From assembly GCA_964017155.1 (NCBI GenBank), contig OZ024862.1, forward strand, positions 33,238,691 to 33,302,690: a stretch of 64,000 bases of DNA. The letters run 5' to 3'. The DNA is from Oasisia sp. SBJ-2009. Its lineage: Eukaryota; Annelida; Polychaeta; Sabellida; Siboglinidae. Position numbers and translations under genes: made by a program. The notes under the pieces were generated by a model. It was not told where the DNA came from and ran no database searches. It worked only from the letters and a program-made list of their open reading frames with translations. Positions 24,601 to 36,398 of the stretch are shown here, in pieces. Each line of letters begins with the position of its first letter. Position 1 is the first letter of the stretch.

Positions 24601-27600
24601 CCTGGTGTGACTTGAGGCGGCATTTGCGGACCTAAACATGAGACAACTTCACCAGGATGCCTTCCGAGCATGAGGTGGGACCTCACGTACAAATGAACTT
24701 ATAAAACTCCTTTTGGTTATGGTTAGCATCCTGTCAGTGCTGTGTTAGGTCTTTGCTAACAACTGCTGTTCTAGGGAATGTATGAGCTAACCCTGAATGA
24801 TTCCCACCAGTTTGGCTTGTAGCATATACGTGTAACAACGTACAAAGACTTTTACATGTATCTACAACCACGCTGTTGTCTTGCACCCCTCTGAAAGTGG
24901 GAAGTGGTGGTCGCGCAGTAGAGCGCCGGACTGTCAATCGAGGGGACGGTGGTTCAATCCCACCTACCACCGTTTCGAAACTTAGGCAATTTCGTTTACC
25001 CCACATTTGCCTGTGTCTTTCGGAAGAGATACTAAAAGCCGGTGGTCCCTTCCATCTGGTGTCTATGCCAGGGGAAGTAAAAGATCCCACACAGGGGGTA
25101 AATGTGTAACCTGTAGTGGACTCACTAATTCTAGAGAAGAACAACTGCGTTAGCCCATGTTTGGGCTGTTTGGAGGAAACAACCTAAGAACTAAGAAGAC
25201 CTGTAACAAGAGTGCTCCACTGCCCCCTACTCACCTGTAGTAGTGCTGCACTGCCCCCCACTCACCTGTAGTAGTGCTGCACTGCCCCCCACTCACCTGT
25301 AGTAGTGCTCCACTGCCCCCCACTCACCTGTAGTAGTGCTGCACTGCCCCCTACTCACCTGTAGTAGTGCTCCACTGCCCCCTACTCACCTGTAGTAGTG
25401 CTGCACTGCCCCCTACTCACCTGTAGTAGTGCTGCACTGCCCCCTACTCACCTGTAGTAGTGCTGCACTGCCCCCTACTCACCTGTAGTAGTGCTGCACT
25501 GCCCCCTACTCACCTGTAGTAGTGCTGCATGGCCAGGAAGTTGGGAGAGTTGATGGGTGGAAACTGGGGCTGAAGGGTGGAGCTGGACGAATCCCTGAGG
25601 GAACCTGCAAAACATTTCTAAAGAATACACAAGCTTGCACTGTCTTTATAACAATTTAAAACATTGTAAGTTCATCAGCATCACTTATAATTAATTTGAT
25701 GAGATTATCAGTTGTCTGTTTTAATGGTTCTGTTGGCTCAAAGAAGCTGTCACCAGTGTCAGGGTTGACTGTCATTTGACAGCAGGTGACAATCTTCCTG
25801 TGATATATTCTTATGACAGCCGTCGCGTAACAATCACCTGTAATGACACATGACTATCGAGAGTGACATTTAACAACATTGATGAATGTACCATGACGGT
25901 AATTGTACCAACAGCAATATTTAGATAGGAAACGGTAAACACTGTCTATTATTATTATTAATTATTAATCTATATATTCTCGAATCAACATACATAATTT
26001 ACAACAAAATAATGTAATAATTTATACTTCTGAATTATTTTTTTATAACATACAATCCTGTTACAATGCCATCCAATGAAAAAAAATCAAATCAATATTT
26101 TTTTAAATAAAATTAAATTAAAAAAAAAAGATTTAAAATAAAAAATAACTGTACCTAATTTACGATCGCTGCCCGCCGTCAGCGTGCTGCTGGTTGCACT
26201 GGACCGTGACCGCGTGAACACACTCACACCGCTGGCGCCCCCTGATGACGAGGGACTGGCGTTGTTGCTGTGTTGGAGGCGGAGTGAGGCGGAGGGACTG
26301 GCTGGAGTACTCGCGAGGTTCTGCGTCGAGTAACTCTGCAGGAGCTTCACAGGGGGCACTATCGGACGGGCGGATGTCTGAAATGTTCGCTTACACATTT
26401 AAGTTATCCTACAGCTTGTGGAGAATTATTTTTATCAGATGCAATACAAGTATCTCAATAGTGTGTCTGACAATTTATCACAACAAAAATTAATCAAACT
26501 AAATGGTTGATTATAGAAGATTACATTTTTGTTATAAAATCAGTTTAGTTACGAAATCATCTTAAATGGAAACGCCAATACAACTAAGAATGAATACAAA
26601 CAATATCATGCAACAATATTATGCTTGTAGTTTGTTCACAACATATTTTCAAAGTGGAGATTCCAGTGAAATCTCAGCAACATGGACACAGAGCTTTGGT
26701 GCTGACAAACGACTCTAACTGAACTCACCAGTGTAGATGTACTGCCAAAAGACTCTGACTGAACTCACCAGTGTAGATGTACTGCCAAAAGACTCAGACT
26801 TAGCTCACCAGTGTAGATGTACTGCCAAACGACTCTGACTGAACTCACCAGTTTAGATGTACTGCCAAACGACTCTGACTGAACTCACCAGTGTAGATGT
26901 ACTGCCAAACGACTGACTGAACTCACCAGTTTAGATGTACTGCCAAACAACTCTGACTGAACTCACCAGTGTAGATGTACTGCCAAACAACTCTAACTGA
27001 ACTCATCAGTGTAGATGTACTGCCAAATGACTGCGACTGAACTCACCAGGGTAGATGTACTGCCAAACGATGCGATATAGCGGCGAGTGCTAACAGGAGG
27101 CATTTTGGGACGGTCTGTTTCGAAGGTGGGTGGCGGCAGGAATGGTGGAATGACTGGCTTGATTGTTCTGTCCTGAATGCTCGGACTCACAGAGTTCATG
27201 CCCTGAAGCAGCAAGTCATGTGTGTAGATAAAAATCTATATAACAGTAATACCTCAGGGACAATCATCTCCAGCAACATCTCTTCCGTGGACCTCTAACA
27301 ATGACTATTTGGTCATTCACTTCATTAGACCATTGGGATCTAAACTGCCAACTGGTGAAACATTTATAAAAACACAAAGGGACCATTCAGATCTGAATTG
27401 CCAACTTAAAAAACACATCTTTTTAAGGCCACATTTGTAAACTACTTGTATGGTATTTTATAATGAATTTATTTTAACTGTAATTATAGTTTTGCAATTT
27501 GTTTTACTTACTTTATTATTAACTTATTAATTTATTTGATTAGTTATTTGTTAGTTAATTTTATCTATTTATTGCTGATAAGTTTAGCTTATGAACTAGG

Positions 27601-28764
27601 ATTTTTAGAATGTTGTCTATTTATTATCTTTTAGCATTTCGTCTTTACATGTAAGTTTATATTGATTATGAATATTTTAAATATGTATGTATTTTATGTG
27701 CCTCTGATATACAGTGCTTTACAAATAAAATTATTTTTATTATTAATTGGAGACACATTTCTAACAACACGAAGGTAGTTATTCAGTGTAGACCGAAATA
27801 AAAATAAACATGCAACCTAAGTATAAAACAGCTATGGCTTAACAACCAATGTGAATCCCCTGTCATGATTAACAATACAATACAATAAAACTTTATTGTC
27901 CCAGACTGGAAAAAGTAATTTTGCAGCGTTCGTCATAAATATATAAAATACAGGAGAAGAGAAATAAAAATAGAGATAAATTAATTATTAAAACGGTATG
28001 TAAACATTAATCAAAATAAAATACAAGACTAATCTACAATATAATTTAAAATTATAGTTATAATTGTGGTCGTCGTTTCACAAATAAAAACAAAAGAAAC
28101 AACATACAACATACACACATAACGTCAGAGGTGCTTATCGTTGAAGTCGTACAGACATTGGAATGAATATTTACTGTCCCTATGAGTTAAGCCTATGTAA
28201 TGAGGAAGTGTGGGTGTGAACTGTTACCAGTGTGTAGACGGCCGCACTCTCCTGGGTCTCTAGCAGCATCGTGTCGTAGCTGGTGATAGTGCTGATGGCT
28301 GATGTCATCTCAGTGACATCTACCTTCACTCCCTTCTTGTTGGTTGACGTCAAACGCTGAATCAAAATTAATGTCACATCTCTCATTCTGCCATCAGATT
28401 CAGTACACTGTATTTCCGTGATGAGCCAGAGAATGTGTTCTGGTGACAATTCCTGGTGTTGACAGTTTTTAGTGCACAAGATCCAAGTTCATTTTAAAGA
28501 GCAAAACTGGGCGTACGAGGTCATAAAAAGGAATGAAACAGTTCTGTGGGCTAAGTGTAAATATTTGTAGCAACATCCATTTTTTTTAGTATATATGCAA
28601 AAACTACCTTTTTATATGTAATGTGATAAGACTTAGCTAAACTGTCATAGTGTCATAGTGCCCAGCTTTGGGTTGATGCCAAAATCAGCAAAGGTCACCA
28701 GAGTGACCCATAATGTCCTTTAATATGATCAATTATCTATTTAAAAATTATTATATTAAGCTAA

Positions 28765-28795
<31 letters not shown>

Positions 28796-31700
28796 AAATA
28801 AAGAAAGAAAGAAAGAAACAAAGAAACAAACAAACAAATAAATATTTAACACTTCCTGTTATATATTACCAAGTTGGGTAATTCTGGTACTTTAAATAAC
28901 TGTTTCTAAACAGACTCTCTCATGTCAAGCAGCTGAAATGTAACGCTGCAAACATCACAATACGTACATTTGACAACGCAGGGCTGCGTTTGAGGATGGT
29001 GTCGCTGCTGGTGGCATTACTGCTGCCTTCCCCTGGGTGTGGTGCGAGACGATTGGTGTTGAAGTTGAACGTACGACCGAGCTTCAAGTTGCGGAATCTA
29101 TTCGACATTCGGCTCCACCAGGCCTACAGCACACAAGGTGGCAGCACCGATACAAAAAGTTCTGAATATTCATGTGACATAAGGAACAAGTCTATATAAA
29201 GTATATAGTATATATATATATATATAAAAAAAATCTGAAATAATATTCTTAAATACAATCATATTGATTCTTGCCTTTGACAATGCAAAGCTATAAAAAA
29301 AAACTATTACTGTAAGTTTCATAAGTGTACATATGTGTGTACATACGTGGAAAATAAACTAATATGATTTCAAATGGAAAAAATAATATACAAATAACAT
29401 GCCAGAGAAAGACTCGTAATGGAGGTTTAAAATCTCACCTTCAAGCCATTTTTCTGTTGTTCCACATTCCTGAATCAAAACAATATCGTAAACTTTACAC
29501 GTATGTTAGTAATACATGTCACCTGGATAAGATGTACTATGTAAAACATGTGTTGAACTTCAGTGCCAAGCCATGGTTCCATGGTAACAAGCAAAATGTG
29601 GATAATCTTCAATATTTGTGGTCCTCTCTCATTCACGTCAACTTGTACAACTTATCCACATCACTGTAGGTTCTTTTGCAACCTGTTCACTCACATTTTG
29701 ACAGCATGTGGTGATCATTTGTAATTGCTACAGAGAACATGATCCACTTATGTGATCATTGGTGGCGTTTGCTATGTCTATTATTCTTACAAACAATCCA
29801 CACTTAACATTATGGTGACACAAGTCGGAGGTCACACAAGAGAATGGTCAATCAACATAAATCTGTTAATGAACATATTCGTTCATCAATATTTAGCCTT
29901 TTATGTTGCCTTCATCAGTCTGAAAACCGTTTATTTGTCAATTACTTTCATACTGACACAAATTTAGAAGCTTGATGTACACATACTGGAGATACCTATT
30001 GTACACATAATATTGTATTGTATTCTTTACCCTATTTATTCAATTGTATTTCATGACCTATATATTTATTGTTATTACATTACCCACTTATTTATTATTT
30101 TACTTGTCCCCCATAATTGCATTAGTTGTTTTTAAGTATTGTACTTTTTTAAATTGTATTATATTTTATGTATACATATATGGACTATTTGTCTGAAATA
30201 AACATACTACTACTATTAATAGAAGTTGCCAAAGACACACTACACTGAGTGTCCAGTCGTGTACTGACCCAGCCTCGTACTTATGCTCCAAATCAGTCAC
30301 AGCAGACACAGTGCTGCTCTGTCGTGAATTGTTCGACCAAGTCTTGCTCTTCTTTTCTGTCCGATTTATCTGGACAGCCTTCGCGGCCATCAACCGATAC
30401 AACTCAGTGTCGACATCATCTAAAACAACAGTAGTAGTAGTAGTACAGGCTGTATGTTTATTTCTGACAAATAGTCCATATGTATACATAAAATATAATA
30501 TAATACAAAATAAAATAAAATAAAAAAGTACAATACTTAAAAAACAACTAAAGCAATTATGGGGTACAAGTAAAATTATAAATAAGTGGGTAATAAAATA
30601 AATAAATAGGTCATGAAATAAAATAAAAGTACTACAAAAACAAAATTCTTGAGTAGACTCAAGTACCCATAGAAAGGAGTCTCAAGCTTCATTGTTTTAT
30701 TAAAATGGTTGATCTTAAGTGGCGAGTTTACAATAATAATAATAATAATTAGTTAACTTCTATTGCGCCTATATCCTTAGAAACCAAGCTCAGAGGCGCA
30801 TCAAAACAAAAAAGGATTAATCGATCTCATAGTCGGTAAACAAATCAAGTTGTCATCAGATTGATTGATGCGCCAGGGAGCTATGGTGGATAGGCCAGAT
30901 TGTACAGATATGTTTTTAAATGATGACGGAATTTAGCAATATTTTCAACTGATTTCACGCTAGAAGGTGCTTAGTCTCTCCATAGCCCACAAAAGCAGCA
31001 GATAGAAAATACAGATTTAGGTTGCAATGCTGACCATGTGGCTTGGGCAGGCAACTATTATCACAAGTCATTTGTTTCAGAATAAAATATCCAGTAGTCT
31101 ACCGATCAGTGACGCCATGTCAAATGCTGTGCATCCATTCTTGGCAGGTATGAGGACATCGGCACCCGCGTTAATGAGAAACTTTGCCACAGCTTTCTTT
31201 CTGAAAAATAAATCATTCACAATCATTACAAGTTTGTTGAAACAAAGAATCAACTTTTTATATCACGTTGTTCCAACGTTTTTATTTGTATTAATGAAAA
31301 CAGTGTAACCTAAATTTTCACTGTAAAAATTCGGTGAGGGAATGCTAAACAAAACTGTCCAAGTGCAGTAGTTTTGTCTTGGCTGGGTGTGACGGTCCAG
31401 TTGATGAAGTGACAAACTGTTAACGCTGGTTCAAATCTGTCTGTCATCATTTTGACCATTTGATTTGATTCACCCCATGTGGCCCGAGTCTTTTGTAAGA
31501 GACCTTTCTGTCTGGAGTCAATGCCTGGGAAGTAAAAGAATGCAACAAATGAGCAGAAACAGAAAATATAAGCTGGGTGTTTTGTTTACTACCAGTTGAT
31601 CATGTTGTGGGGTCGTAACTTTCAATCTGCAAACACTATTACAGACATACTAAGCACAACTTGGTAGAAAATGTATCTTCAAATTAATCTTAAGAACATC

Positions 31701-34700
31701 ATTAATTAGTTAGTAAACAATTAGCAACAGACTATACTATTTAAATAATTGAAATAAATAATTTTATATTCACCCGTGGTAGATGCCCTGCATGAGAGCG
31801 GTCCACCCACTGACCGTGTCCTGCTTGTTGATGTCACACCCACTTTTAAGCAGCAGCTGACAGATGTCAAGTCGACCCGTCATCGCAGCAAACATCAGTG
31901 GGGTGGCGCCATCTTCTGGTGAGCAGGCATCACGCTGTGTGACGTCATCACGCAAAATCTCTTCGACCCGTACCACGACTCCTGGGGCAACAAGCAGCAG
32001 CTAACATACACAGGAAAATATTATTAAATAGGCTGATGTCTCAAAATTCAATTGCTTGACATCCACAAGACAGATTCTGGAAAACTCGCAACAAAAACTG
32101 TGCATGCAAGAAATTAAAGTAGCAACATCTATTAAATAATTATTAAATAGCTATATTTTACAATCCGAATTAAAATCAATTAATTTTGTTACATTATAAT
32201 ATCATTTATACAACTAAGATGGACATGCAACATGTATAGAAATTAAGAAAACAGTATTATTATTTATATTTTGGATTAAAAATACAAAATTTATGTAACT
32301 GAACTCCATTGATTATCTTGGTAACTACAACTCACTACAGGCAATTGCTATTTTAAAAAGCTAAGTGCAAATCCAATCATTCGACCCCCAGACGTGCTGT
32401 AATGTATAAACCAATGGATGTGGGTTAATTCTTTGGCCATAGAACTCTAGCAGAAATTACACCAAGTCATTACACTAATTTACAATATCTATTACAACTG
32501 ACCTTGTTTCACTGCCTCAATGATGTCTGGCTTCACATCTTCTGTGGCTGTAAAAACGTGCAGTAAGTTAGTAATATTTTAGTCCACCCATAACATTAAC
32601 AATGCCACATGTCATGACAGCCAAATATTAAAGGGAAAACAAAGGCAACGGTTTGGTGATATGGGCCTAATAGAGCTAAGAAAAACTAACAATTTCCAAC
32701 CTCAATCACATTTTTAACGTCAGCGGTTTAGCAGAAAAAAATTGTAGAACATATATCTATAGAAAGTCTATGGAAAACGCCATTTAAAAAAAACAGTGAC
32801 GTATGAGACTCGCCGCCACTGATAGGCCAGTGGTTGTCGTACTACTTCTTGGCAACTCCGTCGGGTGGCGCTGTGACTTTGCGCTCACAAAAGAGCGTAA
32901 ATAATAACATGGATTTTCTGATTCTTCGTCTGACGGAAATAGCACGGATTCAGAAGTGGCTGGATATAGATTTCAGCCACAAAGACAAAGGCATGTGTTG
33001 TCAGACAGACCAGATGTGCGTGGTGGTGAAGACCCAAGGGAAATTGAAATGACGAGAAGAGAAACAACCAGTCCAGAGGCAGACACGGCATCGACTGGTG
33101 TCAACAATGACATGTACTGTCCGACCTAACCATGAAAACGACCGCCAGCAGCCGCCAAACTTCTCATCACTTGTCTTACATACATATACATACACTATGT
33201 TATAAAATAAAATCACTTGCATTCCTCTAACGAAGAAAATTCACAAAAGTAACTCGATCGCAGATCCCTACGGCAACTCAGGCTCTTCGGTTACCGTAAC
33301 ATCGCTATAAAAGTTAGATTTACACAAAATAACGTTAGGCGGCGTGGTGGTGCGTGCGAATTTATAAACTTTATTTACTGCATTCACACGCGCGAAATAG
33401 TTTAATTAATCAAGTAATAATTAATTATTATCATTACAAAGATCTTCAGAAAATATTAAGTTTTCTTATAATATAATTATAATATTTTTTTTCTTATAGC
33501 GCCAAATCCATAATTGTTTGTGGCGCTTCACAATATGATGTTATTAAAATATATGCAATAAGAAGAATGCTACCCACAGGTAATATTAAAAAAATGCATG
33601 TGTTTGCATAAAATTACGTGTTGTTCGATGATTTCACATTGTTAATTTTCAGAATATTTCTATAAACATCCCACGTGTACTGCAAGCATGCAAGCTATTA
33701 TATAAACGATGTTTTTAACAATGATAACGAAACAATAACATAATATTATTTTTGAATGCTCCAAAACCTTCTTTTTCTACCACCATATATTTCCCATATT
33801 ATATTCATATTCTGCTTAAATTTCAGTGATTTATTGTCCCGATAATTAATACAGTGTTTTGTATATTGCCGTCGACATCAGCGCATTTGTTTTATGGATT
33901 TTCTTCGTTAGAGGAATGCAAGTGATTTTATTTTATAACGTAGTGTATGTATATGTATGTAACATACGTTAGGATAAGTTTGGCGGCTGTTGGTGGTCGT
34001 TTTGATGGTTAGGTCAATCAAATTGGGTCGTCTTGGATCGGCGCTGTGTCTGTGACTGTCCCAACGAATCCACCGAAACACTGTTTCAGTTCTGCTCGAT
34101 TCAAAGGTTAACAAGAAGACATCTTAGTGATGCTGTCTTTCACTGTACTGTTACCATAAGCGTATGAGGAACAGTGTGGCATATTGCTGTCGCGATTTCG
34201 TGGTAAACCGACGTAAGGCAACTTTTAGCGTACCGCTTGGCTCTCTGTTATGACAGCTGAACCAGCAGACGACTCTCTGACGTATTACTTTTCCAAACTG
34301 CTGGGTTGTGATTGGTTGCAAGGTCCAAGAGGGGCCGGTTCATGGTGTCGGTGATTTAGCTAGATTTTCCCACTTTAAGACCACTTTCTGAGGTAACCAC
34401 TAAGGTGAAAAATTGGATTGTAGATGCAAATGATTAGCTAGTGTAAACTCTTTTAGGTGCATAACACTAAACTGTTGCCTTTTTTTTTCACTTTAAACAA
34501 ATCTGTCATCAAATGTTGGGAAATATTTCTTAAAACGTCTTCATGAGAAACTAAATGTGTGTATTTTTCCAGTACAGTTGGGCAAACCAACACTTATACA
34601 TCTTATTATACACACACCACATTCATTCTTGGTAGCTGTTAGTGTGGTAGACTATAGACTGACTCACCATGGTGAGGCTTGTTGGAGGTCTTACGATCGA

Positions 34701-35376
34701 GGTAGCCGCGTACTTCCCTGTGGCCCCGGGCAGTCGCAATATCTAGAGCAGTTTGGCCATTCACATTTGTAAAGTTTGGGTCTGCACCCCTTTCAATGAG
34801 AACTTGTGCTGTGGTCATGTGACCATTAAGTGCGGTCAACATGAGTGCACTGACCCCCATCGAAGGCGTCCGACTGTTGACATCAAAGCCTCGGTCAAGC
34901 AGATATCTGACCACGGTGTCATGACCATAGTGAGCGGCTGCCATCACTGGCGTGAACTCACACGCTGTGCTGCCAACACCCGTGGTTGGACACAGGTCAA
35001 TTCCAGCCTCCACCAGACACTTACACGTTGGGAGATGACCGCCACGTGCAGCCAGCATTATTGCGTTTGCACCAAGTTTTGTCCTTGCGTTGATGTCTGC
35101 CTGGTTTTGTAGTAAACGTGATGCGACATGGATGTGGCCGTATCGAGCGGCGTGAAGCAGTGGTGTCCACCCCATCGCATTTGGCTTGTCGAGAGCAGCG
35201 CCCCGCATGAGGAGCTGGCGAACTAATTGCTCATGGCCGTTAGCGGCAGCCACTTGCAAAGGAGTAATCTCGCTCTCATCCGTCGAGTCAACACACATGC
35301 CCTGGTCAAGTAGACTCTCAACAGTCTCGACACTGCCTTCCTCGCATGCCGCAAGTAACTGACTGACGTCATCCAT
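21685..35376 (-). CDS. ANKS6: ANKS6, ankyrin repeat and SAM domain protein 6 (17 coding exons)
   Basis: ANKS6 is a scaffold of the ciliary inversin compartment that links NEK8, INVS and NPHP3. Minus-strand exons: 34668-35376, 32503-32547, 31774-31981, 31103-31200, 30269-30419, 29439-29469, 28968-29123, 28228-28356, 27047-27202, 26155-26377, 25514-25604, 24535-24631, 24124-24178, 23568-23635, 22899-23015, 22139-22205 and 21685-21764. All junctions are GT-AG with consistent phase, giving 826 residues (human 871). Exon 1 carries about six ankyrin repeats and exons 3-4 about three more ([29 protein letters not shown]). Exons 6-7 hold the conserved [12 protein letters not shown] motif, exon 9 VIPPFLPPP, exons 10-13 a Ser/Pro-rich linker, and exons 14-15 the SAM domain (YQPIFEEQE / [14 protein letters not shown]). 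The SAM and GLK-WW motifs identify ANKS6 rather than ANKS3 or inversin. [14 protein letters not shown] is the only in-frame Met of exon 1 with the expected spacing to repeat 1. Confidence 0.97.
22484..22865 (+). mobile_element. LINE 3' end in ANKS6 intron 15
   Basis: The open frame is [22 protein letters not shown] at about 22515-22562, followed by the same AT-rich 3' UTR and terminal block as the copy at 15120-15640. It ends just 34 bp from the SAM-domain exon. Confidence 0.75.
23016..23470. repeat. Minisatellite at the 3' end of ANKS6 intron 14 (SAM exon acceptor)
   Basis: Degenerate units of roughly 30-37 bp built on gatcacaactgaccagtcag start a few bases from the SAM exon acceptor and fill nearly the whole intron up to about 23465. 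They contain no CAG acceptor copies, so they reiterate intron rather than exon sequence. Confidence 0.8.
23735..23905 (-). mobile_element. SINE family 1, headless fragment
   Basis: Matches the body of the SINEs at 13664 and 18228 (e.g. atagccatgtactcattta, cagctgagtgaactg) but lacks the tRNA-like head. It lies in ANKS6 intron 13. Confidence 0.65.
24898..25140 (+). mobile_element. tRNA-derived SINE, family 2
   Basis: The tRNA-like head at about 24905-24975 has a box A-like tggtcgcgcagtagagcgc and a box B ggttcaatcc. A body follows containing gtgtctttcggaagagatac and ggggaagtaaaagatcc. A headless copy on the minus strand is at 48784-48960, and a weaker one may be at 31492-31548. Confidence 0.75.
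25209..25514. repeat. 31-bp minisatellite made of ANKS6 exon 11 3' end plus donor
   Basis: Ten copies at exact 31-bp spacing (ctcacc at 25230, 25261, 25292, ... 25509). Each contains the last about 18 bases of exon 11 and its GTGAGT donor (on minus). The copy at 25509-25514 is the genuine junction; the other nine lie downstream in intron 11. Confidence 0.95.
26712..27060. repeat. 40-bp minisatellite made of ANKS6 exon 9 3' end plus donor
   Basis: Nine units of about 40 bp (one of 38) have donor cores at 26723, 26763, 26803, 26843, 26883, 26921, 26961, 27001 and 27041. The 27041 copy is the real exon 9 donor. The neighbouring 27001 copy has lost the invariant GT (ATGAGT); the others keep it. 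Confidence 0.93.
27385..27735 (+). mobile_element. LINE 3' end in ANKS6 intron 8
   Basis: A LKNTSF-type ORF2 end (aaaaacacatctttttaagg) is followed by the same AT-rich 3' UTR as the 22484 copy. Confidence 0.7.
28767..28845. repeat. (AAAT)n / (GAAA)n / (CAAA)n simple repeat
   Basis: Three adjacent A-rich tetramer arrays in ANKS6 intron 7. Confidence 0.9.
30046..30213. repeat. Left arm of inverted repeat flanking ANKS6 exon 5
   Basis: It is the reverse complement of 30430-30625, sharing tcatgacctata, cattacccacttattta, ttgtcccccataattg and catatatggactatttgt with few changes. A third copy of the same repeat is at 63520-63640, so it is a dispersed repeat with an A/T-rich tail. Confidence 0.88.
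30430..30625. repeat. Right arm of inverted repeat flanking ANKS6 exon 5
   Basis: Mirror copy of 30046-30213. It begins 11 bp beyond the exon 5 acceptor, so the exon's polypyrimidine tract and branch region lie in the arm. Confidence 0.88.
32632..34492. mobile_element. Kolobok-like DNA element (TTAA target site) in ANKS6 intron 1
   Basis: TTAA occurs at 32628-32631 and again at 34493-34496. The enclosed 1,861-bp unit starts AGGGAAAACAAAGGC and ends with the complementary GCCTTTTTTTTTCACT. Longer inverted similarity continues inward, and a second inverted pair lies inside (about 33130-33240 with 33900-34010). TTAA duplication and AGG/AGT termini match Kolobok. The terminal region is homologous to the THAP-bearing element at 56228-57057. 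No intact transposase remains. Confidence 0.72.
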
Positions 35377-36398
35377 TCTGGCTAACTCTAGCTACCGCAA
35401 CTTCCACATCAGTTATTATTATGTACTTTTAGTAACTATCCTAGGCCTAGCCTAGTCTACGACTAAATAAAAAATTATGTGTTTATACAATTATTCGTAA
35501 GCATCTTCTCAAATACAATTGACGTAATGACACGATAGTATGTGAATTTAACGATAACTGAATACCCAGGACAAGAGCATGGTTTCCACACCGACATTTC
35601 AAAGCAATCGTTACCAACACCGCCGGCTACCGCTTCGCTTGGAGCAGAAGCCGAGTCTCAGATCGGCGGTCTCCGCACTATCTCAGTATCTGTCTCTGTC
35701 AGCATCATGTTCATCTTTAAAACACGGGAGTAAGGAGTTTCAACCCATGTTGTCAGGCAATTAGGCTCGAACAGTGTATCAAAAGAATGTTAACAATTCT
35801 GAGACTTAGTCTTAGGGCGCCATGTCAATTTGTTCATAAAAAAACAGCAAAACGAGCACCTCCCCGCCCAGTTATCGTTCATTTATGGTTCCATTGGTGG
35901 ACTGTTATGGTTTGCGTGATTGGTTGTTCTATTTTTATCCTCTGAAAATGCCACAATCAGCTGCATAACGACACGGTGTGTCTTGTGTATTGCATTCATA
36001 ATTGGACTCCGTTCATAATTTCCACTGATAATACATGTCACGATTTAGCTCAATTACATTAACGTCCTTACATTAAACTTGCCACAATCTTTGCCAGCCA
36101 AAGTAAATATGTTATCGCATGAAAATAAGAATACTGTTACAAAAAAATTAAATACTGTACTACTGATAAATAGGTAATTCGTAAAACAAATGACATAGCG
36201 TTGCGACTACAAATCTTATAAAACAATTACGAAAACATATTTTAAAACGAATATGGTTGTATGGATTGATATTCGAGATAAACATATGTATAAAGGCGCA
36301 ATGCGTGCATATGTTTATTAAAAGGATTTTATCTTGCTCCGAAATGGTGGAATCTCTCAAAGTAAACAATATTCAATGATATCGCTGCAGCTTCCAAC
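35377..36398. promoter_or_regulatory. Shared upstream region of ANKS6 and RPP40
   Basis: 1,022 bp separate the divergent start codons. Base composition is more balanced near the ANKS6 side (35560-35720). The RPP40 start lies in ccaacATGGCcgc, which also resembles a YY1-type initiator motif. No TATA box is clear. Bidirectional promoter function is inferred from the arrangement only. Confidence 0.5.

Noticed and set aside
25209..25514. Regularly spaced repeats resembling a CRISPR array
   Set aside because: Direct tandem units without spacers, in a eukaryotic intron, derived from an exon edge.
34753..35112. 119-codon + strand frame
   Set aside because: Antisense shadow of ANKS6 exon 1.
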